Positions 25,538-34,143 of a DNA stretch of 64,000 nt are shown piece by piece. This stretch comes from Actinomycetota bacterium. GTDB taxonomy: Bacteria; Actinomycetota; Actinomycetes; Actinomycetales; Microbacteriaceae. Below the pieces are notes generated by a model. It was not told the origin of the DNA. It did no database searches and saw nothing but the letters and a program-made list of their open reading frames with translations. The stretch lies in the NCBI GenBank assembly GCA_020160915.1, contig JAIUPK010000005.1:124001-188000 (forward strand). The letters are read 5' to 3'. The translations under genes were made by a program, and so were the position numbers. The stretch's first letter is position 1. Every line of letters starts with the position of its first letter.

Positions 25538-25956
25538 GCGGGCCCCGTAGCCCGCAGGGCGTATCGAAACCGCCGAAACCCGCCCGTCGCGAGCGCACCG
25601 CGAGCGAATCGCTCCTCTCGATCGCCCTCGCGCTCGAAGCCATTCTCGTGTTCTTCGTCGCGCTCACCGCGTTCGGGTTGAAGGCTCTCGAGCCGCTGCC
25701 CGCGTTCATCGGCGGGGCCGCCCTGATCATCGTGCTCGTGCTCGCCGCACGGGTGGTGCGCTACCCGTGGGGCGTGTGGCTGGGATGGCTTCTGCAGGTG
25801 GTGCTTCTGGCCACCGGCATCCTGCTGCCCATCATGTATGTCGTCGCAGCCGCCTTCATCGGCATCTGGGTCTACTGCTTCGTCAAGGGCCGCCAGCTCG
25901 ACAGTGCCAAGGCCGCGTATCTCGCGGCGAATCCCCAGCAATCCAAGGAGTCGTAA
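25534..25956 (+). CDS. DUF4233 domain-containing membrane protein
   Basis: A 140-residue membrane protein with four predicted helices, matching the DUF4233 family that commonly lies between folC and ndk in actinobacteria. Function unknown. Residues 5-12 (SPQGVSKP) are encoded by a palindromic repeat copy at 25547-25571, so the repeat has become part of the N-terminus. GTG at 25534 overlaps the folC stop by four bases; ndk starts immediately after its stop. Confidence 0.88.
   Translation: MSGPRSPQGVSKPPKPARRERTASESLLSIALALEAILVFFVALTAFGLKALEPLPAFIGGAALIIVLVLAARVVRYPWGVWLGWLLQVVLLATGILLPIMYVVAAAFIGIWVYCFVKGRQLDSAKAAYLAANPQQSKES
25547..25571. repeat. Palindromic repeat family R2, partial copy at the DUF4233 start
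   Basis: GTAGCCCGCAGGGCGTATCG followed by AAACC; the right-hand two thirds of the R2 consensus. Confidence 0.65.
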
Positions 25957-26373
25957 GTGTCAGTCGAAGAAACCCTCGTTCTCGTCAAGCCGGATGGCGT
26001 CGCCCGCAACCTGACCGGTGAGATCCTGCGCCGCATCGAGGCCAAGGGCTACCAGCTCGTCGACATCAAGCTTGTGCAGGCCGACCTCGACCTGCTCGCG
26101 GCTCACTACGAGGAGCACCAGGGCAAGCCCTTCTACGAGCCTCTCGTCGAGTTCATGCAGAGCGGACCCGTTGTCGCGATCCGTGTCGCGGGCAACCGGG
26201 TGATCGAGGGCTTCCGCTCACTGGCAGGCACGACCGACCCGACGACCGCGGCACCGGGAACCATCCGTGGCGACCTGGGTCGTGACTGGGGTCTCAAGGT
26301 GCAGCAGAACCTCGTGCACGGCAGCGACTCGCCCGAGTCGGCCGCGCGCGAGCTTGCTCTCTGGTTCGGCTAG
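25957..26373 (+). CDS. ndk: Nucleoside diphosphate kinase
   Basis: Transfers the terminal phosphate of ATP to other nucleoside diphosphates. 138 residues, normal length. Starts ETLVLVKPDGVARN; phosphohistidine His121 in NLVHGSDS. The GTG at 25957 follows AAGGAG at the end of the DUF4233 gene. Its stop overlaps the convergent VKOR gene by four bases. Confidence 0.97.
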   Translation: MSVEETLVLVKPDGVARNLTGEILRRIEAKGYQLVDIKLVQADLDLLAAHYEEHQGKPFYEPLVEFMQSGPVVAIRVAGNRVIEGFRSLAGTTDPTTAAPGTIRGDLGRDWGLKVQQNLVHGSDSPESAARELALWFG

Positions 26374-26969
26374 ATGGCGAGCATCGACAGCAGGTCGAGG
26401 CGCAGCTGCGCCACGATCGCGATGATGAGGTAGCCGGCGAGGGTGATCACGGGGACCCATCCGTAGAGCCGGTCGCCGAGCCGCACGAGCCCTGAGCCGA
26501 AGCGACCCTCGCGAGCATTGAAGAGGGTGAGGGCCCAGAACATCGGGATCACCATCGACCAGACGAGCATGCACCACGGGCAGAGGGTGCCCAGGTTGAA
26601 GATCGACTGGTAGGCGAGCCAGAGGCAGAACGCGAATGCCCCGGCGACGCCGATGTTGAAGGCGATCCAGAACCAGCGGGCGAAGGCGGCGCCGGCCAGC
26701 AGTGCCACGCCGACGGCGATCGGAGCGACGAATCCACCGAGTCCGATGATGGGGTTGGGGAAGCCGAGGATCGCACCCTGCCACGACCCGAGGTTCTTGC
26801 CGCACTGCACGATGACGCTGAAATTGCAGTCGAGGTCGGCCTCGGGATTGGCGAGCACGGCGAGCTTGTCGAGTGTCAGCGCGAGGGCCGCGTACCACCC
26901 CACCGCGCCCGTGACGATGAGCACAATGGCGAGCGACAGGGGTCTGCGCGGGACGGCGGCGTCAGTCAT
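26370..26969 (-). CDS. Vitamin K epoxide reductase (VKOR) family protein
   Basis: A 199-residue membrane protein with about five helices. Active-site pair Cys130/Cys133 (LCPWCML) and loop cysteines Cys48 and Cys56 (DLDCNFSVIVQC) match bacterial VKOR proteins. These reoxidise DsbA-like enzymes using quinones, supporting disulfide formation in exported proteins. The start at 26969 lies six bases after AATAAT, a leaderless arrangement. No DsbA-like gene is adjacent. Confidence 0.92.
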   Translation of the reverse strand: MTDAAVPRRPLSLAIVLIVTGAVGWYAALALTLDKLAVLANPEADLDCNFSVIVQCGKNLGSWQGAILGFPNPIIGLGGFVAPIAVGVALLAGAAFARWFWIAFNIGVAGAFAFCLWLAYQSIFNLGTLCPWCMLVWSMVIPMFWALTLFNAREGRFGSGLVRLGDRLYGWVPVITLAGYLIIAIVAQLRLDLLSMLAI

Positions 26970-27326
26970 GTTCGGATTATTGCACGGGCCAAATCACGAC
27001 TAACTGACAATGCGTGCGATAATTTGAGGTAGTCAGTCGAGCCGCGCTCGATCTGGCGCCAAAACAGCTTTACCGGGGCGGTTCCCGGGCCAGGAAAGCA
27101 ACCCCAGAACCACGGTTGCGCGAGTCGGATAGCCAGTTCCGAGTAGTAGTGGCAGACCAAGTGACAACAAGTGTGGTGAGAGCACGACTGCACCGCGAGC
27201 CCAGAGCCCGGTGCAGGACCTGAAGAATTAGTAGCGGTCCCTCGCATTCAGTTGCGGCGGATAGCGCACGAGAGAGTACCCGGTGGGTGGCGCGGCCCCC
27301 TACCCGGGAATGGGAGTACACCAGCA
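26970..27326 (+). promoter_or_regulatory. Long upstream region of rne
   Basis: 357 bases without a convincing gene. GATAAT at 27018-27023 is a possible -10 box, which would give a leader of about 300 nt. Near the end, TACCCGGTGGGTGGCGCGGC and the following CCCCCTACCCGGGAATGGGAGTA can pair into a GC-rich hairpin just before the ATG. RNase E genes are often autoregulated through their 5' leaders; this one is a candidate, without direct proof. Confidence 0.35.
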
Positions 27327-29792
27327 ATGGTGAATGAGAACATCGAAGATAGCCCCAAGAAGAAGTCGCGACTGTTTGGCCGCAAGGTAGCGGATGCCGC
27401 GGCACCCGTCACCCCGCCGGTCGAGCCCGAGGCGTCCGAGCCCGCAGTGCCCGAGCAGGCAGTGCCCGAGCAGGCAGCGCCCGAGCAGGCAGCGCCGGCG
27501 AAGGCCCCGGCCCGCAAGCGCACAGCGCCCAAGAGCGCGGCGGATCACGTGAACACCGCCGCAAGCGATGCGTCCGTTGCCGAGGCGGCGACCGATGATG
27601 TCATCGCTCAGGCGCCGACCCGCAGCCGCTCGAAGAAGGCGGCGCCCGCCGATGGCCCGGCCGAGGCATCCACTGATGCACCGGCAGACGCAGCTGTAGA
27701 CGCGCCGGCCAAGAAGACGCCGCCGCGCCCGACCACGTCGCTGCTCTTCCAGGCACCCGACCTGCCTCCGCTTCCGCCGATGCCGCGCTCGGGTGCACCG
27801 CTGCCCGAACTCGACGAACCCGGCACCGTGCGCCGTCGTTCGCGTCGCCGCCCGGGGGAGGACCTGCGCCCCGGTGATGAGGCACCCAACACCGTCGTGC
27901 GCGTGCGCCAGCCGCGTCCGGAGCCCGTGCTCAGCAATGAGCCCACCCGCGTCAAGGGCTCCACGCGCCTCGAGGCGAAGAAGCAGCGTCGCCGCGATGG
28001 CCGCGACGCCGGCCGTCGCCGTCCCGTCGTCACCGAGAGCGAGTTCCTCGCCCGCCGCGAGTCTGTCGACCGCGTCATGGTGGTGCGCAGCAAGTTCGAC
28101 CGCATCCAGATCGCCGTGCTCGAAGATGGCGTGCTCGTCGAGCACTACGTCGCCAAGGCGCAGGACGCCAGCCTCATCGGCAACGTCTACCTCGGTCGCG
28201 TGCAGAACGTGCTGCCGTCGATGGAGGCCGCATTCGTCGACATCGGTCGCGGTCGCAACGCCGTGCTGTACTCCGGTGAGGTCGACTGGGATGCCGCGGC
28301 TCTCGATTCCGACGGCAAGACTCAGGCTCGCCGCATCGAGCTCGCGCTCAAGCCGGGCGACCGCGTGCTCGTGCAGGTCACCAAGGACCCGGTCGGACAC
28401 AAGGGTGCCCGCCTCACCTCGCAGGTCTCGCTGCCCGGCCGCTACCTCGTCTACGTGCCCAATGGCTCCATGTCCGGCATCAGCCGCAAGCTGCCCGACA
28501 CCGAGCGCGCCCGTCTCAAGAAGATCCTCAAGGAGGTTCTGCCCGAGAACGTCGGTGTCATCGTGCGCACCGCCGCCGAGGGTGCAACCGAGGAGCAGCT
28601 GACGCTCGACGTCAACCGCCTCACCAACCAGTGGGCCGAGATCAGTCGTCTCGTGGAGACCCAGCAGGCGCCCGCGCTCCTTCACTCGGAGCCCGACCTG
28701 CTCATCAAGATCGTGCGCGATGTCTTCAACGAGGACTTCGGCAAGCTCGTCATCGAAGGCTCGGATGCTCGGCAGACCATCGAGGGCTACCTCCGTTCCG
28801 TCGCTCCCGACCTGCTCGATCGCATCCAGACGTATGAAGGCGCCGCCGACTCGTTCGACGAGTACCGGGTTTCTGAGCAGATCGAGAAGGCGCTCGACCG
28901 CAAGGTCTGGCTGCCCAGTGGTGGCTCGCTCGTGATCGACCGCACCGAGGCCATGACCGTCGTCGACGTCAACACGGGCAAGTTCGTCGGCTCGGGCGGC
29001 AACCTCGAGGAGACGGTCACCAAGAACAACCTCGAAGCCGCCGAGGAGATCGTGCGCCAGCTGCGTCTGCGCGACATCGGCGGAATCATCGTCGTCGACT
29101 TCATCGACATGGTGCTCGAGTCGAATCGTGACCTCGTGCTGCGCCGCCTGGTCGAGTGCCTGTCGCGCGACCGCACCAAGCACCAGGTCGCCGAGGTCAC
29201 CTCGCTCGGCCTCGTGCAGATGACGCGCAAGAAGCTGGGCCTCGGCCTGCTCGAGACGTTCAGCGAGACCTGCGAGGTCTGCGCCGGCCGCGGCATCATC
29301 GTGCACCACGACCCCGTCACCAAGCACCGTCAGCAGACTCAGACGGCGCAACCCGAGCAGAGCGGCGGGCGCCGCAATCGTCGGGGCGGCGGCAACGCCG
29401 GCGGTGGGGCGGCCGTGGCATCCACGGTCAAGAACGGCGTGGGCAGCAACGGAACTCACGCGATCACCGAAGACGTGCGCAACGCGCTCGCCCGGGTCGC
29501 GTCGGTGACGGTGCACACGACCGAGATCGCGATCATCCCGGGCAACGCGCCCGCGGAGCCCGTCGAGGCCAGCACCCCGGTGGTTGAGGCACCCGAGGTC
29601 GAGGAGATTCTCGACATTCCCGTGGTGAAGCAGCCGCGTCAGCAGCGCAAGGTCTCCACTCAGGACGCGGAGCAGATCCTCGGGTCCGTGCTCGAGTCGC
29701 TGCCGGAGCCGAAGCAACCCGGACAGGGCCGCTCGCGTGTTTCCCGACGTGCGGGCAGCGCTGGGCAAGTGGTGAGTGCGCCCTCAGAGTAG
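27327..29792 (+). CDS. rne: Ribonuclease E/G
   Basis: Endoribonuclease for rRNA processing and mRNA decay. 821 residues. A long N-terminal extension (1-240) is disordered, Ala/Pro- then Arg-rich. The catalytic part follows: S1 domain at about 285-365, DVNTGK at 547-552 and DFIDM at 591-595 (metal-binding Asp residues), and the zinc-link CEVC at 649-652. The C-terminal 150 residues are again low-complexity with basic patches, a usual site for RNA or partner binding. The N-terminus holds a short tandem repeat (AVPEQ units). ATG 27327 was chosen because upstream codons belong to the leader. Confidence 0.94.
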   Translation: MVNENIEDSPKKKSRLFGRKVADAAAPVTPPVEPEASEPAVPEQAVPEQAAPEQAAPAKAPARKRTAPKSAADHVNTAASDASVAEAATDDVIAQAPTRSRSKKAAPADGPAEASTDAPADAAVDAPAKKTPPRPTTSLLFQAPDLPPLPPMPRSGAPLPELDEPGTVRRRSRRRPGEDLRPGDEAPNTVVRVRQPRPEPVLSNEPTRVKGSTRLEAKKQRRRDGRDAGRRRPVVTESEFLARRESVDRVMVVRSKFDRIQIAVLEDGVLVEHYVAKAQDASLIGNVYLGRVQNVLPSMEAAFVDIGRGRNAVLYSGEVDWDAAALDSDGKTQARRIELALKPGDRVLVQVTKDPVGHKGARLTSQVSLPGRYLVYVPNGSMSGISRKLPDTERARLKKILKEVLPENVGVIVRTAAEGATEEQLTLDVNRLTNQWAEISRLVETQQAPALLHSEPDLLIKIVRDVFNEDFGKLVIEGSDARQTIEGYLRSVAPDLLDRIQTYEGAADSFDEYRVSEQIEKALDRKVWLPSGGSLVIDRTEAMTVVDVNTGKFVGSGGNLEETVTKNNLEAAEEIVRQLRLRDIGGIIVVDFIDMVLESNRDLVLRRLVECLSRDRTKHQVAEVTSLGLVQMTRKKLGLGLLETFSETCEVCAGRGIIVHHDPVTKHRQQTQTAQPEQSGGRRNRRGGGNAGGGAAVASTVKNGVGSNGTHAITEDVRNALARVASVTVHTTEIAIIPGNAPAEPVEASTPVVEAPEVEEILDIPVVKQPRQQRKVSTQDAEQILGSVLESLPEPKQPGQGRSRVSRRAGSAGQVVSAPSE
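27444..27503 (+). repeat. 15-bp tandem repeat in rne
   Basis: Units GCAGTGCCCGAGCAG (27444, 27459), GCAGCGCCCGAGCAG (27474) and a degenerate fourth from 27489, encoding A-V/A-PEQ repeats in the disordered N-terminus. Confidence 0.75.
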
Positions 29793-29820
29793 GTCGAATA
29801 CCGCACCGTAGACTGCACGC

Positions 29821-30879
29821 GTGGCGGCGCACACTCATCTCGACGAACGGTCGGGAGTCGATGGTGCGCCGCATTCGCACTCGCTGACACGTCCACGGCT
29901 GAGCGCGGCGCGCGTGGTGTGGTTGGTCGTCGGAGTGCTCGGAATCGCAGCGCTTCTCGTGCTCAGATTCGCGGTCGAACCGGCGGCACTCCCCAATCGG
30001 CTCCAGGATCTGCTGACCCTGAGCATCAGCGTGATCGTGGAGTCGCTGCCCTTCGTGATCCTGGGCATTCTGCTGTCGATAGTGGTTCAGGTGTGGCTCC
30101 CCGAGGGGCTGCTCATGCGGTACCTGCCGAGGAACCCGGTGGCTCGACGGTTCTGCATCTCCCTCTTCGGCATTGCGCTGCCCGTCTGTGAGTGCGGAAA
30201 TGTGCCGCTCGCCCGGGGCCTGATCGTTGGGGGGTTCACGGTTCCGGAATCGATGACCTTCCTGCTCGCGGCGCCCATCATCAACCCGATCACGATCATC
30301 ACCACACATCAGGCGTTCGGCTTTGACGACGGAATTCTGGTGGCGCGCATCATCGGTGGCCTCGCCATCGCGAACATCATCGGATGGCTCTACAGCCGCC
30401 ACGCTCGCCCCTACGAGCTGCTGACCCCGAAATTCGCCGCCGAGTGCGCGCGGGCCGAGGGCGACGACCATCACCACTCGCGATGGGGCAAGAGTCTCGA
30501 CATCTTCGTGCGCGAGTCCAGTGCGATCATGCCTGCACTGTTCATCGGTGCGCTCGCCGCGGGCGCGATACAGGTGCTCGTGCCGCGTGAGGTCCTGGTG
30601 TCGCTGGGCAGCAACCCGCTCTGGTCGGTACTGGCCATGATGGTGCTCGCCTTCGTCATCGCGGTCTGCTCCAACGTCGATGCGTTCTTCATCCTCCCGT
30701 TCGCGAGCACGTTCCTCCCGGGCTCGATCGTCACCTTCCTCGTGTTCGGCCCGATCATCGACATCAAGATGCTGGCGATGCTGCGCACGACATTCACCAC
30801 CCGGGTGCTCATTCAACTCACAGTGATGGTCGGCCTGCTCAGCGCCCTCCTCGGATTGGTGGTCAACGTTGTGGCGTAA
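29821..30879 (+). CDS. DUF318/YraQ-type permease
   Basis: A 352-residue permease with about eight helices in two halves. It contains the family-typical LPVCECGNVPLARGL and VCSNVDAFFI segments, in which Cys residues in the membrane core are conserved. Relatives are proposed metal or arsenical permeases; the substrate here is unknown. The N-terminus and a central loop are His-rich (AAHTHLDE, APHSHS, GDDHHHS). GTG start is leaderless: TAGACT at 29809-29814, six bases, GTG. The TIGR03943 gene overlaps its end by 11 bases, a pairing common in Gram-positives. Confidence 0.88.
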   Translation: MAAHTHLDERSGVDGAPHSHSLTRPRLSAARVVWLVVGVLGIAALLVLRFAVEPAALPNRLQDLLTLSISVIVESLPFVILGILLSIVVQVWLPEGLLMRYLPRNPVARRFCISLFGIALPVCECGNVPLARGLIVGGFTVPESMTFLLAAPIINPITIITTHQAFGFDDGILVARIIGGLAIANIIGWLYSRHARPYELLTPKFAAECARAEGDDHHHSRWGKSLDIFVRESSAIMPALFIGALAAGAIQVLVPREVLVSLGSNPLWSVLAMMVLAFVIAVCSNVDAFFILPFASTFLPGSIVTFLVFGPIIDIKMLAMLRTTFTTRVLIQLTVMVGLLSALLGLVVNVVA

Positions 30880-31621
30880 TCTCCAGCGCTGGCGCGGCGT
30901 GGTGCTTGTGGCTGCTGTGACGGTGGCGACAGCGGTGCTCGCCGTGACCAACCAGCTGCAGCTCTACATCCACCCCCGCTACATCCTCTTCACCGTGATC
31001 ATGGTCGCGATCGGCGGAGTCGTTCTGGTGGCGAGCCTGATCGCGCGCTCTGCGGGGCAGGAGGACTCCGAGGAGACTCCGGGCCGGGCATCCCGGGCGT
31101 TCAGTTATATCGGGCTCGTACTGGCCGCCGCACTCGCCGTCGGCATGCTCGCCCTGCCTCCCGCGACCCTGACGAGCGCGACAGCCCAGCAGCGCGACGT
31201 CAGTTCAACGACAGTGGGAGCCGACACTCAGGATGCCGCAGCCGTTGCTTCGGCACCGGCCGCCGCATTCTCTTCGTTCACGGTGATCGACTGGGCTTCG
31301 CTGCTGCGCCAGACCACCGATGTCTCCTTCTACCGCGACAAGCCCGTCAGCGTGGTCGGGTTCATCGTGCCCGACAGCGAGGATCCCGACAACGTGTTCT
31401 ACGTGTCGCGGTTCTTCGTCACGTGCTGTGCCGTCGACGCGCAGCCGACGGGCATCCCCATCTACCTCCCCGATTGGTCGGCGACCTTCGACGCTGACGC
31501 GTGGGTGCAGGTCAGCGGAACCTTCGAGACCAATCCGAGCAGTGCGAGCACTCAGCCGCTCGCCGTACAGCCGTCCGAGATCACTCCGGTGGAGCAACCC
31601 AGTGACCCGTACCTCTACTGA
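30869..31621 (+). CDS. TIGR03943 family membrane protein
   Basis: A 250-residue protein: two or three N-terminal membrane helices, then an extracellular domain with DVSFYRDKPVSVVGFIVP and FFVTCCAVDAQPTGIPIY (vicinal Cys), the hallmark of TIGR03943/YcgQ-like partners of YraQ/YcgR permeases. It starts at a TTG (30869) inside the permease gene and is translationally coupled. It probably works together with the permease. Confidence 0.85.
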   Translation: MWRNLQRWRGVVLVAAVTVATAVLAVTNQLQLYIHPRYILFTVIMVAIGGVVLVASLIARSAGQEDSEETPGRASRAFSYIGLVLAAALAVGMLALPPATLTSATAQQRDVSSTTVGADTQDAAAVASAPAAAFSSFTVIDWASLLRQTTDVSFYRDKPVSVVGFIVPDSEDPDNVFYVSRFFVTCCAVDAQPTGIPIYLPDWSATFDADAWVQVSGTFETNPSSASTQPLAVQPSEITPVEQPSDPYLY

Positions 31622-32978
31622 TCAGTTCCGGCGGTCGTTCGCCTGGCTCGTCGCGGTGCTGCTCGTGCTCTGCGCCGTGTTCGTCGCGCTCGGCTACCTG
31701 CAGGGTCCCAGGCTTACTGACGCACAGGTGGACACTCAGGCGGTCACCTCTCGCAGCGGCCAACAGCTGCGGCTCTTCGCGAACCAGCCCGTCGCTGCCG
31801 TTGCCGCCGATCAGATCACAGTGACGCCGGATGCCCGCGTCTCGGTCACGACCGACGGTGACGTGATCGCGGTGCAGTTCGACCAGCCGCTGCACTACGC
31901 AACCGACTACGTGGTGCGAGTGGAGGGTGTGCACAGCATCTCGCTGCCCCAAACCAGCACTCTCGAGTACCGGTTCACCACGTCAGCGCCCGAGCTCTTC
32001 TGGCTGCACCGGGCGCAAGGTGCCGATGATCAGATCGTCCGAACCGGCCTGACCGGCTCGGACACCACCGTGGTGTTCGCCTCGGAGCGGATCGTCGAGT
32101 TCGCCGTCGTGGGGCGGGCCATCGCTGTGATCACCGTCGACGGCGACGACCGCACCGCCCTCCAGTTGGTCAGTCTCACAGACGGTGCGGTGGAGACGGT
32201 TCCGCTGCCGGGCCCGGGCACGCTGAGCGATCTGGGGGCCTCCTCAGCGGCATTCGTGCTCGGGGTCGTCTTCACCCCCGACGGAGCTCAGGACGAGGTT
32301 CTCGGGGGACGGCAACTGCTCACGCTCGACCTCAGCGCGGGACGCACATTCGTTCCCGTTGAGGGCCTTGACGGCGCCCCGGTAGCGGTGGCCGACTGGC
32401 GATTCGTGCCCGGCGGAACGCTGCTCGTGGCGCAGAGCAGCGAGCAGACCATGTTGATCGCCGATGCTGCAGCGCCCGGCATCCCGACGCCGCTGGGCAA
32501 GTTCGCTGAACTGGTGGGCTTCTCCTCCGACGGTCGCACGATGGTCGTGCGCGATGTTCTGGGTCCCATCAGCGTGAACCTTCAGGACGCGGCACAGGCG
32601 CGCATCGAGCCGTCGCCTGTGCAAGGTGTGACGCCGTTCGTGGGACAGGTCGTGCCGCTCTCCGATGGCGGACTGGTCGAGAAGGCGGCGGTGCCGGGCG
32701 CGGCGGGCGCGTTCACTGTTGCATTGGTGGTCGACGACGGCAGCGCGGGGCGGGTGCTGTACACGACCCCGGACGGCAAGGGGAGCATCGAGACGTTCTC
32801 GCTCTCTCCCAATGAGCAGTTCGTCATCGCCGAGGTGGTGCCCGACAACGAGTCGACGGTGTCCGACGGCTACCCGCAGAAGCCCCGCTCGACATCGATC
32901 AGGACGGTGATCATTGATCTCGCATCGGGCGAGATCGTGAAGACGCTCGAAGGATTCGAAGCGCAATTCGCCGGCTGA
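31602..32978 (+). CDS. Membrane-anchored protein with Ig-like and beta-propeller-like region
   Basis: A 458-residue protein with an N-terminal membrane anchor (about 15-36), then a segment like the bacterial Ig-like fold (ITVTPDARVSVTTDGDVIAVQFDQPLHYATDYVVRV). About 330 beta-rich residues with WD/YVTN-like blades follow (GRTMVVRDV, NEQFVIAEVVPDNES). Family and function were not recognised. The GTG at 31602 lies seven bases after GGAG and overlaps the preceding gene by 20 bases, so it is the third gene of the permease operon. Two R1-type repeats follow the stop. Confidence 0.7.
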   Translation: MTRTSTDQFRRSFAWLVAVLLVLCAVFVALGYLQGPRLTDAQVDTQAVTSRSGQQLRLFANQPVAAVAADQITVTPDARVSVTTDGDVIAVQFDQPLHYATDYVVRVEGVHSISLPQTSTLEYRFTTSAPELFWLHRAQGADDQIVRTGLTGSDTTVVFASERIVEFAVVGRAIAVITVDGDDRTALQLVSLTDGAVETVPLPGPGTLSDLGASSAAFVLGVVFTPDGAQDEVLGGRQLLTLDLSAGRTFVPVEGLDGAPVAVADWRFVPGGTLLVAQSSEQTMLIADAAAPGIPTPLGKFAELVGFSSDGRTMVVRDVLGPISVNLQDAAQARIEPSPVQGVTPFVGQVVPLSDGGLVEKAAVPGAAGAFTVALVVDDGSAGRVLYTTPDGKGSIETFSLSPNEQFVIAEVVPDNESTVSDGYPQKPRSTSIRTVIIDLASGEIVKTLEGFEAQFAG

Positions 32979-33036
32979 GCCGGTGGTCGAGCACGCCGGT
33001 GATCGCGGCCGTCGGTGATCGAGCCTGTCGAGATCC
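32977..33036. repeat. Two tandem R1-type repeats after the operon
   Basis: A diverged copy (GAGCCGGTGGTCGAGCACGC and following) and a consensus copy GGTGATCGAGCCTGTCGAGA-TCC at 33014-33036, between two convergent genes. Confidence 0.7.
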
Positions 33037-33052
33037 CCGCGCGCGCCCCCAC

Positions 33053-33316
33053 CTACCGATCCCGCTGAGGCACCCGCAACCCGCTCGCCTCGAGACGCTG
33101 CACGAATTCGCGCACGCCGACCGGCTGTGCGCCCAGAGCGACGAGCTCGTGCCACTTGTGAGCGGGCACGTCATAGTGGTCCAGGTCGAAGCCCCGACGC
33201 GGGATGCCCGCCGCCTCCGCGAACGCGTGCAACTCCTCCAGCGACGTGTCGCTGACGATGTGCGCCCATAGAGTGTTGTGTGCGGGCCAGATCGGCTGGT
33301 CGATGAGCACGGTCAT
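33053..33316 (-). CDS. DUF4031 domain-containing protein
   Basis: An 87-residue soluble protein matching DUF4031 (MTVLIDQPIWPAHNTLWAHI, then SDTSLEELHAFAEAAGIPRRGFDLDHYDVP). The conserved His/Asp residues resemble those of small hydrolases, but no activity is known. Leaderless start: TAGGAT (complement of 33323-33328), six bases, ATG. Confidence 0.9.
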   Translation of the reverse strand: MTVLIDQPIWPAHNTLWAHIVSDTSLEELHAFAEAAGIPRRGFDLDHYDVPAHKWHELVALGAQPVGVREFVQRLEASGLRVPQRDR

Positions 33317-33322
33317 GATGCG

Positions 33323-33332
33323 ATCCTAGGCA
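33323..33332. promoter_or_regulatory. Overlapping divergent -10 boxes
   Basis: ATCCTA at 33323-33328 (TAGGAT on minus, DUF4031) and TAGGCA at 33327-33332 (plus) share the TA at 33327-33328. Each is six bases from its start codon in a 22-bp intergenic region, the same geometry as at 10726-10735. Confidence 0.7.
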
Positions 33333-33338
33333 GGCAGC

Positions 33339-33857
33339 GTGGAAATCTCAGTGAAGCGGATGCTCCGCACCCGCGGCGCCCTCGTGGCAGCCATCACGGC
33401 CCTCGCCGTGGGGCTCGCGCTCGTCGCCGGCCACCTGCTTCTCACCGTCATCGCCATGGAGCCGTTCGATCGCACCGGTTATGTGCTGCTCACGAGCGTT
33501 CTGCCGTTCACAGTGGGCTACTTCCTGGCTCTCTGGGTTGTCGCCCCGATCACGGAGCAACTCGGCGTGGGGCACGTGATCACGCGCGCAGTGCTCGCGA
33601 CGGGCATCGGTGCCACGCTGTGGTTCGTGGTGCTCGGGCTCACAGGCGTCGTGACAGCAGTGTCGGCGACGTCCGATGTGCTGGGGATCGCGGCATCCCC
33701 GGGTCTGATCGGTGCCCAGCTCGCCTACGCTCTGCAGCAGGCGCTCACCGGTCTGGTCGTGCTGCTGCCTCTCGGTGTGCTCGGGGGAGTGCTGCAGTGG
33801 GTGTGGCGCACGGCGCATCCCGCCCCGCACCACATCGAGGGTCTCATCGACGTCTGA
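33339..33857 (+). CDS. Four-helix membrane protein of unknown function
   Basis: A 172-residue membrane protein with four predicted helices and a short cytoplasmic tail (WRTAHPAPHHIEGLIDV). No family was recognised. The GTG start at 33339 is leaderless behind TAGGCA. The ATG at 33360 is a less favoured alternative. Confidence 0.7.
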   Translation: MEISVKRMLRTRGALVAAITALAVGLALVAGHLLLTVIAMEPFDRTGYVLLTSVLPFTVGYFLALWVVAPITEQLGVGHVITRAVLATGIGATLWFVVLGLTGVVTAVSATSDVLGIAASPGLIGAQLAYALQQALTGLVVLLPLGVLGGVLQWVWRTAHPAPHHIEGLIDV

Positions 33858-33878
33858 TCGAGCGTTTAGAGTGGAAGC

Positions 33879-34013
33879 ATGTCGTTCCTCGGTGTCGTCA
33901 CAGTTCTCGGCCAGCTGGCCTTGGTCGCCATGGGCGGCCTGATCATCCTCGCCAGCCTGGTCGTGCTGGCGGGGATCGCATTCCCGGCGCTTCTGGCGCC
34001 GTTGTTCCCCTAG
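33879..34013 (+). CDS. Small single-helix membrane protein (44 aa)
   Basis: A 44-residue, almost entirely hydrophobic peptide (MSFLGVVTVLGQLALVAMGG, then LIILASLVVLAGIAFPALLAPLFP). The start is supported by TAGAGT at 33867-33872 exactly six bases before the ATG. Function unknown; it may span the membrane once or twice. Confidence 0.55.
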   Translation: MSFLGVVTVLGQLALVAMGGLIILASLVVLAGIAFPALLAPLFP

Positions 34014-34023
34014 CGGGCGCCGT

Positions 34024-34053
34024 TTGACCCAGCACCCCGAAGTCGCGTATTGT
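34024..34053 (+). promoter_or_regulatory. rplU-rpmA promoter and leader
   Basis: TTGACC at 34024-34029, an 18-bp spacer, and TATTGT at 34048-34053. The leader of about 85 nt contains TTGGTG and CACCAA (34060-34100), which can pair and enclose a GC-rich stem; it could serve ribosomal-protein autoregulation. Confidence 0.6.
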
Positions 34054-34143
34054 TGACTCTTGGTGTCTGCTGGGCCAAGCCCGCATTCGATCACCAACAG
34101 CTTCCGCAGTGTTAGCTAACAATTTCTAAGTAAGGGCAATCAA

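Noticed and set aside
27300-29768. Long antisense reading frame opposite rne (822 codons)
   Set aside because: It mirrors the codon structure of rne, has no recognisable domain and is low-complexity. Long antisense frames are common in GC-rich genes; those opposite valS, ileS and clpX were rejected for the same reason.
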